Part shown: piece after piece, positions 4,722 to 5,246 of the stretch
Layout of the letters: each line of letters opens with the position of its first letter
Position numbering within the stretch: position 1 is the first letter of the stretch
NCBI GenBank assembly: GCA_001770355.1
Contig: MEQV01000248.1
Location: forward strand, 1-5,246
Reading direction: 5' to 3'
Source: Betaproteobacteria bacterium RIFCSPLOWO2_02_FULL_62_17
Lineage (GTDB): Bacteria; Pseudomonadota; Gammaproteobacteria; Burkholderiales; SG8-39
Length of the DNA: 5,246 nucleotides
Program-made: the position numbers and the translations under genes
Notes under the pieces: generated by a model
The model's input: only the letters and a program-made list of their open reading frames with translations
Database searches by the model: none
Told to the model about the DNA's origin: nothing

Positions 4722-5246
4722 CTATCGTCCTCCAAAGACCGGCCTGCGTTTGTCCAGTCTGGCGCGAATTCCTTCGGTCTTGTCCTGGGTTGAAAAAAGT
4801 ACCTGAAATGACTTGCGTTCAAAGCGCAGACCTGCGTCCAGATTGCTGTTCATGCTTTCGATCACCGCTTCCTTGATAAGCCGCAGTGACAACGCTGGCA
4901 GGGCCGCCATCCGGCTCGCCAGGAGCAACGCCCGTGGTTCGACCTCGCCATCCTCTACCAGCTCGCTTACCAGTCCCATGGCGGCGGCGGCTTCGGCGGT
5001 GAAGGCTTCACCACCCAGCAAAATCTTCATGGCCGCGAACTTGCCCACGGCGCGCGTCAAGCGCTGAGTGGCTCCTCCGCCAGGCATGATGCCGATCTTG
5101 ACTTCGGGCTGGCCGAAACTTGCGCTTCTTCCCGCCACGATGATGTCGGCATGCATGGCCAGTTCGCAACCCCCGCCCAGTGCGTGGCCACGGACCGCCG
5201 CGATCACCGGTTTACGGCATCCGCTGATGGCCCCCCAGAGTCGATC
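4722..5246 (-). CDS. Enoyl-CoA hydratase (crotonase family), N-terminus cut by window edge
   Basis: The last 174 residues of a crotonase, normally about 257-260 long; about 85 N-terminal residues lie beyond the right edge. Such enzymes hydrate trans-2-enoyl-CoA to 3-hydroxyacyl-CoA in the cytoplasm. Visible: RKPVIAAVRGHALGGGCELA (11-30 of the visible part) with the catalytic Glu of GGGCE, FGQPEVKIGIMPGGGATQRL (44-63) with the second catalytic Glu, then RAVGKFAAMKILLGGE and the C-terminal trimerisation helices ending in RARLDKRRPVFGGR. Both acid/base glutamates are present, arguing for true hydratase activity. The sequence resembles PaaF-like hydratases of phenylacetate or aromatic catabolism in beta-proteobacteria, but a general beta-oxidation role is equally possible. 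The frame runs open to the window edge; an ATC codon inside it (5207) is not the real start. The next gene in the operon seems to be the truncated amidohydrolase. Confidence 0.92.
   Translation of the reverse strand, partial: DRLWGAISGCRKPVIAAVRGHALGGGCELAMHADIIVAGRSASFGQPEVKIGIMPGGGATQRLTRAVGKFAAMKILLGGEAFTAEAAAAMGLVSELVEDGEVEPRALLLASRMAALPALSLRLIKEAVIESMNSNLDAGLRFERKSFQVLFSTQDKTEGIRARLDKRRPVFGGR

Noticed and set aside
3764..4876. A 370-codon open plus-strand frame covering the hemolysin III region.
   Set aside because: It reads the hemolysin III gene in another frame, gives an Arg/Pro/Cys-rich product without recognisable motifs, and runs through the junction and antisense to the hydratase. 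It is a GC-rich shadow frame.
1..5246. CRISPR arrays, insertion-sequence ends, rRNA or tRNA genes.
   Set aside because: No regularly spaced repeats, transposase fragments, terminal inverted repeats or recognisable RNA gene sequences were seen in the window.

Overview
The window is GC-rich with short AT-richer patches at promoters. Its genes look proteobacterial, most like a beta-proteobacterium (Burkholderiales-type), judged from codon composition and from the crotonase at the right edge; this assignment is inference. Most of the window (1 to about 4600) reads as an accessory segment rich in toxin-antitoxin and defence-type genes. The right edge (about 4600-5246) looks like ordinary catabolic chromosome.

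Layout, left to right. (1) Positions 1-929, minus strand: an AbiE (type IV) toxin-antitoxin operon. The AbiEi antitoxin/regulator comes first and the AbiEii nucleotidyltransferase toxin follows 2 nt later, cut by the window edge. A perfect 8-bp inverted repeat upstream of abiEi is a likely operator. (2) Positions 930-1324: a 395-bp stretch with no convincing gene. It holds the AbiE control region, a short ORF with a strong Shine-Dalgarno sequence, and a possible small membrane protein whose start overlaps that ORF's stop. (3) Positions 1325-1840, plus: a uracil-DNA-glycosylase-superfamily protein of the hypoxanthine-DNA glycosylase type. (4) Positions 1812-2555, minus: a fusion of an N-terminal excisionase-like helix-turn-helix with a C-terminal HepT-like HEPN domain whose RX4HXY motif has Asn in place of His. 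It has no visible MNT partner, and its promoter predicts a leaderless mRNA and contains a near-perfect 18-bp palindrome. (5) Positions 2632-3779, minus: a complete Xre-RES (ParS-ParT/MbcA-MbcT type) toxin-antitoxin operon. (6) Positions 3903-4556, plus: a seven-helix hemolysin III/PAQR-family membrane protein. (7) Positions 4603-4692, minus: about 30 codons resembling the N-terminus of an amidohydrolase, truncated, probably marking a recombination junction. (8) Positions 4722-5246, minus: the C-terminal two thirds of an enoyl-CoA hydratase.

The three minus-strand modules (AbiE, HTH-HEPN, Xre-RES) each appear to have their own control region, and each encodes a DNA-binding protein or domain that could repress it. 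Together with the base-excision-repair enzyme they resemble a small defence or stability island inserted beside an aromatic or fatty-acyl-CoA catabolic operon. The most unusual item is the stand-alone HTH-HEPN fusion with its autoregulatory-looking leaderless promoter.
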